From positions 14,154,001-14,218,000 of the forward strand of contig BSBN01001225.1 in the NCBI GenBank assembly GCA_027924645.1: a stretch of 64,000 nucleotides of DNA, written 5' to 3'. The position numbers and the translations under genes were made by a program. Shown piece after piece: positions 34,376 through 44,639 of the stretch (within the stretch, counting starts at the first letter, position 1; the number at the start of each line of letters is the position of its first letter). Source of the stretch: Cunninghamia lanceolata. Lineage: Eukaryota > Streptophyta > Pinopsida > Cupressales > Cupressaceae. The notes under the pieces are model-generated. The model worked only from the letters and a program-made list of their open reading frames with translations. It was not told the origin of the DNA and ran no database searches.

Positions 34376-36788
34376 AAGTATTTGAGTTGACAAAAATTCT
34401 GCCTAGACTCCTTCCAAGATGTTACGAACCAAATTCTACAACAAGAGTTGTAAAGTTCTAGGACTACAGAAATCTGAGTACTGAAACCGAAAATGGAATC
34501 CCAGGTTCCATTTGCTAGCTGAATTTCAGAAAAATTGATATTTCTCAGTTGTTTCTATTAGCAGAGAAGCCAGACAAGAAGATCCCTCGATAAAGCATCG
34601 ATAGCAAATACAAAATCCTAGGAACTCCATTTAATGAAGTGCCTTTGGTTCTGATCGTTGAGCAGACTCAATATTGTTTTGATCCAAGGACATTAGGCTT
34701 TGACCAAGTGTCTGTAAAATATATAAAGACCACAAGTTCCTTCTTAAATCTGAGTATCTTATATGTAGTGCAAATATAATCTAATCAAGGATCCATGATA
34801 GATAGAAGAAAATGATAAGATCACAAAAATGTTGAATCTACTTGCAAACTGGAAGGAAATTGTTGCAGATTAATCTAAACACTGAATTTTAATGCGCTGG
34901 AAAATGAATCAAAACAATAATAACCACAACAATCTTATCCAGACCTGAAATAATAATTAAATCGCACACACACTAATCCTCATGAGCAGGCCTTTTCCTG
35001 ATCAGACTAATGCACAAAATGCAAGCTTACTCCTCAATCAACTCCCTTATTATGTAATATAAATAAATGAATAAATTTGGACAATGAATAATTGCACAGA
35101 TATAAGTCTGAATTCTAGGCTAGGTTGTGTTAACTCCATAGAGATGGCATTTTGTTACAACAATACTTAAAACAGTAATGCCACCTTTACCAAGAGACAA
35201 ACAACTCTTAAAAGACCTAATAACAGATTTGTACTCTATTTAACTTCAGTTCAAGCGAATCTCCTTCCTAGCAGCCACCAAATAAACTCTCCAATTTAAA
35301 GCATCCTTAGAGCATAGTGCACCCATTTTGGAATGTTGCTGTTATGGATAGTGTAGATCTTGTATGGAAGTGACAGATGTTTTGTCTTCGACAAATGCAA
35401 ACCTTCCAACCACTGATGGTGAAATCTTCAAGTCATCCGATCAACACACAAATATGATATAGAACCAACAACTCGGCGCCTAAGGATAACAACCAATGGC
35501 TTCAATATGAACTTCAAGTCTTTGGCAATGTACAATGAAATCCTACGATGTCCTCAATATTCAGACAACAATGTGGAGTTCAAAATTCCACGATCACCCT
35601 GCAAACTTCAATCCGGTGCTCACGAATTGATATGGTGTTATATTTAGAAACTCTATTCTAATTGATCATATATATTCTTCGATGATAATTCCGCCTTCTG
35701 GAAACTTCATACTGTCGATGCACAAAAACAGGCCTTGGTTTTCAATTCAGATCGGCACAGTAAATATCAATTCGGCAATCCTTAATTCTCTTGAAAGACA
35801 AGAAGAGAAATATTGCAAGAGATGCTGAGAGTAGGTAGCTGATGAAATCCCATACATATGTTGAGATCTAGTAAGCTAGAAGAGACACCCCGCTAATGAT
35901 CTATTGGTGCTTTGCTTTGACCTCATGTTCCTTTACAATCGGCACAGCAAAAGATGAAGGAATGAAAGAGAAAGCAATGTTGACAATTATTGCAGCTGAA
36001 AAGACATCCAATTCATGATGTTGGCCATGCTGTGATTCTGTCATAGGCAATGGATGATTTCGGGTTCAAATTGTCATATTTGGTTGACGAGTTGTGATAT
36101 GGAATGCAAATTATATGGCTAAACATATTGTTTCTTGAATAGAGAAACATAAAACTTTGCCGAAGTGATTCTTTAGGGTTTCTTTTGGGAGTATCAAAAG
36201 GCAAATCTGAACTCCGCCAAACTTGCAAACAAGAAGCTTCATAAAGTAGTTGGGATTGGAATACAAAGATAAAACTTCTTAATGATATATGGTATGTTCC
36301 AACTTTGGAAAGCACTTGTTGTCTTTGGCAGCTATAAGAAAATTGGGTTATCAAATTGTGCTCGAGGATTGATTTGTGAAAGTTAATTCAGTTACGACGA
36401 GTATGTAACAGTTGCACGCACAAAGAATGTTAATCTCTAGAAGTTACGGCATCTCAAGTATGGGCATTTGAATTTGCATATAGGTTGACTGGTTTGCACT
36501 TGCGGAGAAAAGATATGGTACTAACTACCAACTTTTGGAATAGAGAATATTCTTTGTGAAACACGGATACTGGGTAAGCAAAATCATCATAAATTCCCAC
36601 AACAATCAAGTTGGAGGTCTAACCAAATTTTGCAATTGACTCATAGTGATGTTTGAGATATGAGTGTTTATACAAAATTTTAGAGCACCAGATTTATGAA
36701 ATTTTTAGTTGCTACACTCAAGTTAATCATCACGGAACTTTAAAAAAAAAAATTTGAAAGAATTTACTAGAAATTTTCAGTTCCAACA

Positions 36789-38467
36789 GAAGTAAAGAAG
36801 ATGATGAAGAAGAAGAAAATATCCAGTGAAACCAAGGAGGCAGAAGTAGAAGAGTTTGTTGAAAGGGCCACTCTGTCCTTAGATGATATAGTTAAGGCAA
36901 TCACTGTGGATGGAAATCTGAAGCCATTAATAGAATTTTATGATAAATACAGTGGAGCTGATCAAAAGATTCTAAAGGATGCCACAGTCAAGTATCTAAA
37001 CATTTACAACAAGGCCTTCATTGAGATTGTATCTTTAATTCCTAAAAGCCTTGAGAAGGAACTTGAAATGAGGAAGAATAATACCAAAGAGAAGGATATG
37101 GAGATCTGGGAACAGATAGCTATTCAGCTTTATCCCTCCATCACTCCTAAGCAGAAGAGTATGATCTTCAAAGATTGTAAGGATGAATTCTAGAGCAAAG
37201 CTAGAATGAATCAACTTATGCTCAGAAAAACTGACGAAGTAGTAAAAGAGACAGAAGAGATCCTCTGGAATGCATACAAGATTCAACATTCCTATTATAG
37301 AGGACTTAGGTGATGATTCCTTGGCTACATATATTGAAGAAGAAGCTACTGAGACAGTAGCAGAAGAGGTTAAGGAGACAAGGGAAGATAAAGGTAAGGA
37401 CTTGGAATCCTCTACTCCGGAAGAGATGGCCCATGAATAAACAAATATCTCTCCTCCGGTTTCCCCTACAGTCTCCGGATCTAAAGGAGAAGAAAGAATA
37501 GAGGAGAAAGAAGAAGTGAAAGGAAGAGAAGAAAGTCAAGCTGAGAAGAACATAAGTGACAGTACAGAAGAGAAGAAATCTCTGTCTCTGGCAAGAGACA
37601 CTGTAGAAACTGTCAAGTACTTCTTGACAAAAGAAATGTTGAGATTGATGAACCAGAGTTACTTCAAGGTCCATTTAACTTTGACTTTCTCTCCCCAGTT
37701 CAAACAATGAAGATAGCTTCATTTGCAAATGCAAAGGCAAAAGAAAAACTCCTGAAGTCTCACATGGAAGACTGTGAGCTAATAGAAGTTGCATCCGACG
37801 TTTTAGAAAAGATCGTGCCATCTTTTCAGACGGATCCCTCAGCCTCCTCATCCGGTAATCTCAAATCTCTAGTCAATAGTGTTAGCACACATTTTGATTC
37901 CCTAGAGAAGTCAACAGAGATAAGGTCCGGATGGAATTCTTGGCAAAAAAATTATCAGAGGTACAAGGGTTAATAGCTAATGATAGGAGAAATATGAATA
38001 TTGGGATAAAGAGCTTGGAAAATGCTCTTAAGGATGGAGGAGATGTATACAAATTTTGTATATCCTGGACCATAGTAACAATGGATATTGAGAAGAAAGT
38101 AAAAGAACAGGAGGACAAACTGACAAATCTATCAAAGAATTTTGATCCTCTCTCATCTTCCATAATAAATCAAGAATGTCAGACTATTGCAGTCTTGAAT
38201 GAAATCAAGAAGCTGGAGAAGGAAAAGAAAAATAGAATAAGCAGGTTGGGTGCACTCAGAGGGATAATTATCCCTAAGTTAGAGGCCATGCATGAGGCCA
38301 TAAAAGAAGCCCAGATCACAGCCCGTACCAGTGATCCGAGAGATCTAAAAAGGGCAGATGCATTTGCATTCCTATTAAGTGGTCATATATCAGTTTTGGA
38401 TAGAATGAAGCAAAGTTGGGCAACAAAATTTGTCCAATTGAAGACAACTTTTGCAGATATTCTTTAG
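36789..38467 (+). pseudogene. Unknown element ORF2, 3' half
   Basis: Resumes the split ORF2 in phase (EVKKMMKKKK) at the second copy of the target repeat. Open to 37193, then broken by a TAG at 37192 and frame changes; later open runs at 37707-37973 and 37931-38467 overlap in different frames. The product is helical and highly charged; the last run (178 codons) has coiled-coil character (KKVKEQEDKLTNLSKNF, NEIKKLEKEKKNRI). No catalytic motif. It ends 250 bp before the 3' LTR. Confidence 0.6.
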
Positions 38468-38714
38468 TATATGTAAGTATACCATATGTATATACTTATG
38501 CAACTAAGTTAATTTTTGAAAATTTTGGTGTGCAGACCCCACCCTTTGCCATTGATGTCAAAGGGGGAGTGATGAGCAGTGAAAAATGATGACTCCAGCT
38601 AAGGGAGAGCTCCAGAAAATGTAAATAGAGACAGAGCATCAGCCAAGGGGGAGTATAGTGTGACACTTAGTCATTTGTTCACTAAGTGTTCCCATCAATG
38701 CCAAAGGGGGAGAT
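38468..38714 (+). other. 3' untranslated region with three polypurine tracts
   Basis: GTCAAAGGGGGAG near 38560, CCAAGGGGGAG near 38645 and CCAAAGGGGGAGAT at 38701-38714, the last abutting the 3' LTR. The surrounding CATTGATGTCAAAGG wording also occurs in the 3' region of the Copia copies, linking the two families. Confidence 0.8.
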
Positions 38715-39807
38715 TGTTGGCAAGAGACACTATATGGATTCATGAATGTTTTTATTGATGGCAACAAAGGTTATCCCACACATTTGCAAGACATGATAAG
38801 TCTCTACCAGAAGTTAGATTGAAGAAGTGTTATGATCTGGTAAGCAAGAATAGAGCAGTCAGCAAGGTCTGACAGTCAGGTCTGGATCTCTCAAAGGAAG
38901 TATTTCAGTGAAGTGCAGATTTGGTGAAGTCAAGAGGAGTACCTTGACTAATAGATTCTAAGGATTTAGCCTCCGGTGATGGAAGGGTGAAGAGATATGA
39001 ACACTTGAGTGTTGGGTTCCTATCTGACAGAGCAGACAGAGGAAGAACTGTACTGACAGAGTGTCAGACTCTAATCTGGAAAAGAGATTGCTAATGACTA
39101 AGTTTATTGAGGTATCATTCATGATTGGCCAACATGATTGAAGACTTATACAAGCATATTCTTGATCCGCATTACTTAGTATGCAAGGATTCAGCCGATA
39201 GACCAGAGTTTGAGATAATATTGACTATTCCGGATGTCGACTAGAAAAGTGTTGTAATCACTTGTGCGGATATATATATAAGATGGTTTTAGATGTGAAG
39301 GAGTCAGTGGTGTAAGGGTTGTAGTGCAAATAAAATTAGAATAGAATAAAAAGCAGAAAAATAGGTTTAGAATGTAAGAGGACAGCAGCACTTAAGGAGA
39401 GCAAGAATGAAGTGTAGCAGATTAATCTATTGAGCTTAACTGGAACTAAATTTCAGCATGTGTGGATGCTTCTCATCAGTTCAAGTTTTCTTCGTGTATA
39501 CAGTAATTCTTTTGTAGGCAGTGAGCCTCTTGTGAGAAGTGTGCTTGGGTAGTTAGCCCTAATTGGCAAGTGCCATTTTGTATCTTCTATTCTTCTAACA
39601 GAGAATAATATCTTGGGTTAATCACCCCGTGGTTTTTTCCCTTAACAGGGTTTCCACATCAAAATCATTATGTCATGTGTATTGGTGTTATTTCTATTTC
39701 ATGATTATGCTTGCTTATTTGATCGGATGTTACATTAACTATTAAGAAAGCACAGAAAGTTAAAATAATTAGGATAACTAATTCACCCCCCCTCTCAGTT
39801 ATCAACA
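38715..39807 (+). repeat. 3' LTR of the non-autonomous Copia-like element
   Basis: Partner of 18103-19194, with about 60 differences by eye (mostly transitions), denser in the first half. Followed by the GTTTT target repeat. Confidence 0.9.
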
Positions 39808-41055
39808 GTTTTTCACATGACTTCTCTCCCCCTTTGACATCAATAGCAAAGGGCACATATTTTCTATATTTTCTCCCTTTTTGCTTCAGACTAATCCCAA
39901 AATTTTCATACTGACTACTCCCCCTTTGAGTAGTACCTCCTTAACATCAATCTGGATCACAAGTTATGAATGTGAATTCCACCAGACTTATGCACCTTAG
40001 TGCATCTCAGTTCTGATCAGGAGGGGTAATAACCCCTAACTTTTCTCTTAGGTACTCAAAAGTATCTTTGGGAAGAGGCTTAGTGAAGATATCAACAATC
40101 TGATTTTTGGAAGACACAAACTCCAACTTGACTTCATTCTCATTAACTTTCTCTCTCAAGAAGTGAAACTTGATAGATATATGCTTTGTTTTTTAGTGCA
40201 ATACTAGATTCTTAGAAATGCTTATAGCACTTGAATTATCACAAAAAATTGTGACAGGCTCCTCAAACACAATTCTGATGTCCTTCAGCATTTACTTCAT
40301 CCACAGAACTTGAGAACAATTATTTGTTGCTGCTATATACTCTGCCTCTGCAATAGATAGAGAAATTGCCTCTTACTTTTGCTCATCCAAGAGACCAATC
40401 TTCTTCCCAAGAAGAATGCACCACCACTAGTACTTTTTCTGTCATCCACATCTCTTGTCCAATCAACATCTGTATATGCATGAAGAGTGAAATCATTGTC
40501 CTTTGGATACCACAGTCCATAATCAATTGTCCCCTTGAGATATCTGAAAATTCTTTTGACTGCCACAATAGGGGATTCTTTTGGATTAGCTTGAAATCTA
40601 GCAACAAGTCCAACTGCATTCATGATGTCAGGTCTGGTGTGAGCCAAATAGAGAAATCCTCCAATCATTGATCTATACCTTTTCTGATTTGCCTTTGGGG
40701 AGTCATCATCTTTGCTTAGCTTCCATCTGGTTACCATAGGAGTACCTACTGGCTTTGACTCTTTCATTCCAAACTTCTTCAACAATTCTTTCACATACTT
40801 GGATTGAGTTATGAAGATACCTTTTTCTAATTGAACAATTTGCAAACCTAGGAAGAAGTTCATCTCACCAAACATTGACATCTCAAACTCACTTTTCATC
40901 TTATTAGCAAATGCTTTGCACATACATTCATTTCCACTAAAAATGATATCATCAACAAAGACCTCAACAATTAGAATGTCCTCATGATTTATCTTGAAGT
41001 ACAGATTACTATTAGCAGTACCTTTGCTAAATCCTAGCTTAAGCAAATGCTTATC
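39808..41055 (-). pseudogene. Copia RNase H and C-terminal RT, copy C
   Basis: The frame at 41055-40333 includes RT motif FVDDIIFSGNE, the segment KMKSEFEMSMFGEMNFFLGL and the RNase H start (DNDFTLHAYTDVDW, with the catalytic Asp that copy B lost). RNase H continues decayed to about 40020. Codons upstream of 41055 in the longer frame belong to the inserted LTR and are not part of the gene. The RT continues at 55638 beyond the insertion. Stops and frameshifts make it inactive. Confidence 0.88.
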
Positions 41056-41944
41056 TGTTGTGTGGTTACACAACACGCCCCATTTTGACTTGGCAAAACA
41101 GGGACCCAACTTTTGTTTTGGCTTGTGTTGTCTGTTTCTGGCGGTTTGGTAAAAATAAGTCAGGTGCATCATCATCATGAAGGTCAGGATGAGGTAGGTC
41201 GTCATCATGAGGTTAGTTTGTCAAAGTTCATATTTTGTTTCTATGACTTCATGGTTAGAAAGAGCTTGAAATTTCATGCAGGTTTGCCTTTTGCATCACT
41301 TGAAAATTCATCCATATGAGGGAGTTGTGAGCAGTCAAAGTTTTGGTCAAACCTGATAATTGCTGTATGAACATCATCATCATGATATTTGAAAAGCCCC
41401 CCTGGTAATATCCTGAGGTCGAAACATCCGGACGTCAAGTTTAAGTCGTAATAATCCTTTCCCGTCAGGCGGTCTTTTGTATCGCCAGAGGTCATCATCA
41501 TGATCTTACTCTATCACCTGATAAAAATCATGCAGTCCCGAAACATCCGGACATCAATCTTAAGTGCTAGTGTGTTTTACCCATCGAGTAACCTTGGAAA
41601 CATTGCGAGCATCATGATATTCCAACATCACCCGATATTATAATATCATGCTGATATTATAATATCACCTTACTTAGAGAAATCTGCCATCTGCATAATT
41701 TGCGCGCGCACGACAGTCTTGGTGATCAACGTCATCATGATATTTCAGGACCCGACATTTCCTAATATCCTCCTGACCTCCTTTTACGTGATCATGATGA
41801 TCACCTTATCTTTCGAAGCGGAGGGTGATTTTCGTTTCTTAAGTCGTGTTGAACAAGATCATCATGATCTTGTTCGTCTCTCCCAACAGTTCGTAATATC
41901 ATCCTGCCGACGAGTATAACCTTTTGCAAATATGATGATGACGA

Positions 41945-42316
41945 TGACGTCACCATCACCTTTGTCCTTCGGCAGGATATTTTCCAAGGCGTGATCCATT
42001 TCGCCAATATGATGATGACGATGATGTCATGTTCGAAGATTAACACAAGGCCGGGATGTCCTGATGACGTCATCGGGACTTTCAGCAGGATCATATTTTA
42101 GGTCGCCCAGTGCGAATATGATGATGCTGATGATCATCATCCTGATCTTTTTGAGAGGATCACCTTGGCCGCGAAAAGGGGCCATTTTGTGTGCACCACC
42201 TGATCATCTTCCTTAGAGGTGACCCGGTATTCCATTTACCTCCTGATCTTAGCGAAGCATGACGATGACGTCATCCCTTTGCATTTTAACCAAGCCTGAT
42301 GATGACGATGACGTCA
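41945..42316 (+). promoter_or_regulatory. Cluster of TGACGTCA palindromes in U3 (5' LTR)
   Basis: Perfect TGACGTCA at 41945, 42065, 42266 and 42309, plus a one-base variant near 42028 that is perfect in the other LTR. This octamer is the palindromic C-box/CRE core bound by plant bZIP (TGA and S-class) factors. About 0.9-1.2 kb upstream of the TATA box. Confidence 0.6.
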
Positions 42317-42820
42317 TCATGATTTTCCTCAGCGGCAGGATCATTTTCCAAGTCCTCCTGTTGGTCATCATCATGATTTTCGGCGTAGGTATAACTGTTG
42401 CCGTCGGCCAAGTCTAATATTGTCAACCTGATCATGTGTGGTCGCACTGATGCGAACATGATGATGATGACCCGAAACATTCGAACGGAGCATGCAAAGC
42501 CAGGTATGAAGTAATTTGTTAAGGGTAGTTATTTCCTTGTATATTTTGACATACCTGATCATATTTGAACCCGATATACAAGAAAATGGGCAAAAACATG
42601 AAGCGATAGAAATTTGAAAGCCCGACTGCCTGATTTTTGGTCAACGAGGGTTGACCTGGTTGTTTTTTATGCTGTTTATGCGTTTAGTGCATATTTTTCA
42701 TAGGTAAAGCCTGATTGCCTGTAGCTGCACATGGGGAGGTATGTTTGATAAAATGTTTACTTCCTGTTGTTTATCCACATGATGATGAACTTAATGTTTG
42801 TCTGTTTACTTGCAGAAGGT

Positions 42821-42970
42821 CATGATGCTGCTGAAGCTGAACATTGAGATCATGATGCTGCTGAAGCTGAACATTGAGATCATGATGCTGCTGAAGCTGA
42901 ACATTGAAGTCATGATGCTGCTGAGGCTGAGCGTTGAAATCATGTGATGCTGCTGAAGCTGATAATTACA
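42821..42970 (+). repeat. 30-bp tandem repeat in LTR
   Basis: Units of CATGATGCTGCTGAAGCTGA plus ACATTGAGAT at 42821, 42851, 42881 and 42911, then a variant unit with 2 extra bases. Same in the 3' LTR at 54287-54436. The diverged LTR at 60787 has only one partial unit (62709). Confidence 0.85.
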
Positions 42971-43189
42971 AAGTTACGCATGGAGTCAACATGGGCCAGA
43001 CATGAGGAGGATATTGTCAAATATGCTGTTCGCCAGCTGGAGACTGAATCAAGTTGAAGATGCTGGAATATTCTGTGCCAGCTGTGCATTTGCCAACTGA
43101 CGAAGCATGTGCTTTTCATCTGGACCGTTGTTTGTTAATGAAAGGATCCTGATCCTTGGATTATTGTAACCGTTTTCTGGCAGTTGCTC

Positions 43190-43197
43190 TATATAAG
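43190..43197 (+). promoter_or_regulatory. LTR TATA box
   Basis: TATATAAG, followed by AGACAGAGC; same in the 3' LTR at 54656-54663. In the diverged family member TATAAAAGG takes its place at 63234. R would start about 43220. Confidence 0.7.
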
Positions 43198-44166
43198 AGA
43201 CAGAGCTTGTTTTTTTTAAAGGGGGGATATACATTAGAATACACAGACGCATCTGGCGCAAAAAGGTCAATTACTGTAGAATCAATTAGGAGATCGGATT
43301 ACTGAGACTAATGAGGATAGAATTGTTGAAATGCCAAGGTTCTTTCTTCAGATCACTGTAAATGTACCTGTTCTTGAGCATACTGAATGAAGATGAAGTT
43401 CCAGATTACATCTTAATTGTAAATTTTACGTAATCTTCTATTGATTTCTGGATATGTACTGGTGAATGCTGTGTTCAACTGGAAGCGCTTTCATTTCATT
43501 ACATGTTGTTGTCAACTTTCCTTTGAAGCTTTGCACTAGATCATGCGGATTTGTGGAATGTCCTGGTGAACTATGATTTCTAGTTTTCCTTCTTTTCATC
43601 GCAAGTATGGGAGCTTGTATGTGAATCAGTGATCTAAGTCCAGTAATTTTGGGAATCTCACTCTCTACCCCTTTTCCTTTTTCAATTTCATTAATTCATC
43701 ACCATAACTGCAAATCATGATAAATAACAAGCAGAAACAGTGAAATATGCTGAAATCTCGTAGATAACTGAAGATCCTTAGCATATTTGGTTAAATGCAT
43801 GTAGTATTGAAAATATCATGCAAAGAATCATAAATAATGGTAGAAATCATGCAAATATCAGCCGGTATGCACATTATTTGACTAAATTTACAGTGCAGAG
43901 GTAGAATTGTTGGAGACTTATGCAGAGCGAACATCTAGAGCAGGATATTTGAAGATGATGATGATGAACAGTGCAGAAACACGTAAGGCCCCTGAATGGA
44001 AAACAGCAACACACATCAACCACTGAGTAACGTCAGTAGATTAAGACCTAATCAACGGAGACTTGGGATCATGAATTCTTTGAATTCATCGTATCTTTCA
44101 AGATGAGTACAGGTTGTTGTGTAACTTTTATTCTATGTTTGCGAATGACTAACATCATGACCAACA

Positions 44167-44639
44167 TAAATTGGCGCTAGAAGGAGGGCAAAGGATAGAA
44201 GATCACTTTCATCATCAGTACTTTCAGGTTTGATGACGCTCAGAGTAAGGTAACTTCAGATCATTGGTGAATTTCATCATATTGCGTAAATATTTGCTGC
44301 GACAAGTTTGTATATGCGTATTCTGTGTAAAGATTTCCAAATCTCACATAAATCTTGCAAGCTTTACAGTAGATTTCTTTAAATTCACTAAATATTGGCC
44401 AAAGATGCATAAATTTGTTCAAACTTTGAGAATTTGAGCCTTAGACACGCGAGATCTGGTGCTACTGGTCGGAATATCCCACTATCCTGTCATATTTGCA
44501 GTGTCTTCGCAAATATTGCGCGAATATTCAGTCTGATTTGCAAGTTGACCGCAAATATCACCTCGTCCGGTGGAATCCAGCCAATATTTGCAAAGTTTCA
44601 GCTAATTGGCCTCCAAATTGAGAAATCCTGGCTCACAGG
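44167..44639 (+). other. Primer-binding site and 5' leader
   Basis: TGGCGCTAGAAGGAGGGC at 44172-44189, 5 bp after the LTR, is the primer-site position; I cannot name the tRNA for sure. The rest of the leader shows nothing further. Confidence 0.7.

Larger units (their letters stand above)
22390..36788 (-). mobile_element. Young non-autonomous LTR element with 6.2-kb gene-carrying LTRs
   Basis: Two 6183-bp direct repeats (22390-28572, 30606-36788; TGTTGGG...TTCCAACA) surround a 2033-bp interior. The target duplication GAAGT lies at 22385-22389 and 36789-36793. Orientation is minus: a primer-site-like TTGGCGACTCTACTGGGGA abuts the right LTR, the only ORF is minus, and a TATA box in each LTR faces minus. 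I count about 12 point differences plus a small A/T-run change between the LTRs (about 0.25%), so insertion is recent. There is no pol, so movement needs proteins from elsewhere. No good polypurine tract is visible next to 28573. Confidence 0.9.
30606..36788 (-). repeat. 5' LTR (6183 bp) of the young element
   Basis: Near-identical partner of 22390-28572. This is the copy that would drive the element: U3 from 36788 to about 31730, R-U5 to 30606. Carries the same PPR, UPL and GLR pieces. Confidence 0.92.
18103..39807 (+). mobile_element. Non-autonomous Copia-like LTR element (host of the 22390-36788 insertion)
   Basis: LTRs at 18103-19194 and 38715-39807, flanked by the direct repeat GTTTT (18098-18102, 39808-39812). 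Copy B at 12339-12343 shows the single unduplicated target. Primer site and polypurine tract are standard Copia type. Without the inner insertion the interior is about 5.1 kb. It encodes a coiled-coil/zinc-knuckle ORF and a second unknown ORF; I find no protease, integrase, RT or RNase H motif. LTR divergence by eye is roughly 5-6%, so it is the oldest of the three datable insertions. Confidence 0.9.
41056..44166 (+). repeat. 5' LTR of the Tat-like element
   Basis: Starts TGTTGTGTGGTTACACAAC (a short palindrome) and ends GACCAACA. U3 is full of ATC/ATG trinucleotide runs and TGACGTCA palindromes, has a 30-bp tandem repeat and a TATA box at 43190. Short ORFs inside it recur in the 3' LTR only because the LTRs are copies. 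Confidence 0.92.

Noticed and set aside
37931..38467. ORF2 C-terminal part as an envelope-like protein
   Set aside because: No signal peptide or membrane segment; charged coiled coil only.
40333..41208. A continuous 291-codon Copia ORF extending to 41208
   Set aside because: The part above 41055 belongs to the inserted LTR; only 41055 downward is Copia RT/RNase H.
41640..41670. GATATTATAATATC palindromes and TGATCATGATCA-like words as terminators or DNA-transposon ends
   Set aside because: They are part of the LTR's repetitive ATC/ATG/ATA composition and recur in each LTR at the same place; no target duplications.
42821..42970. Regular 30-bp repeats resembling a CRISPR array
   Set aside because: Units are directly adjacent without spacers, lie in a plant LTR and vary like a minisatellite.
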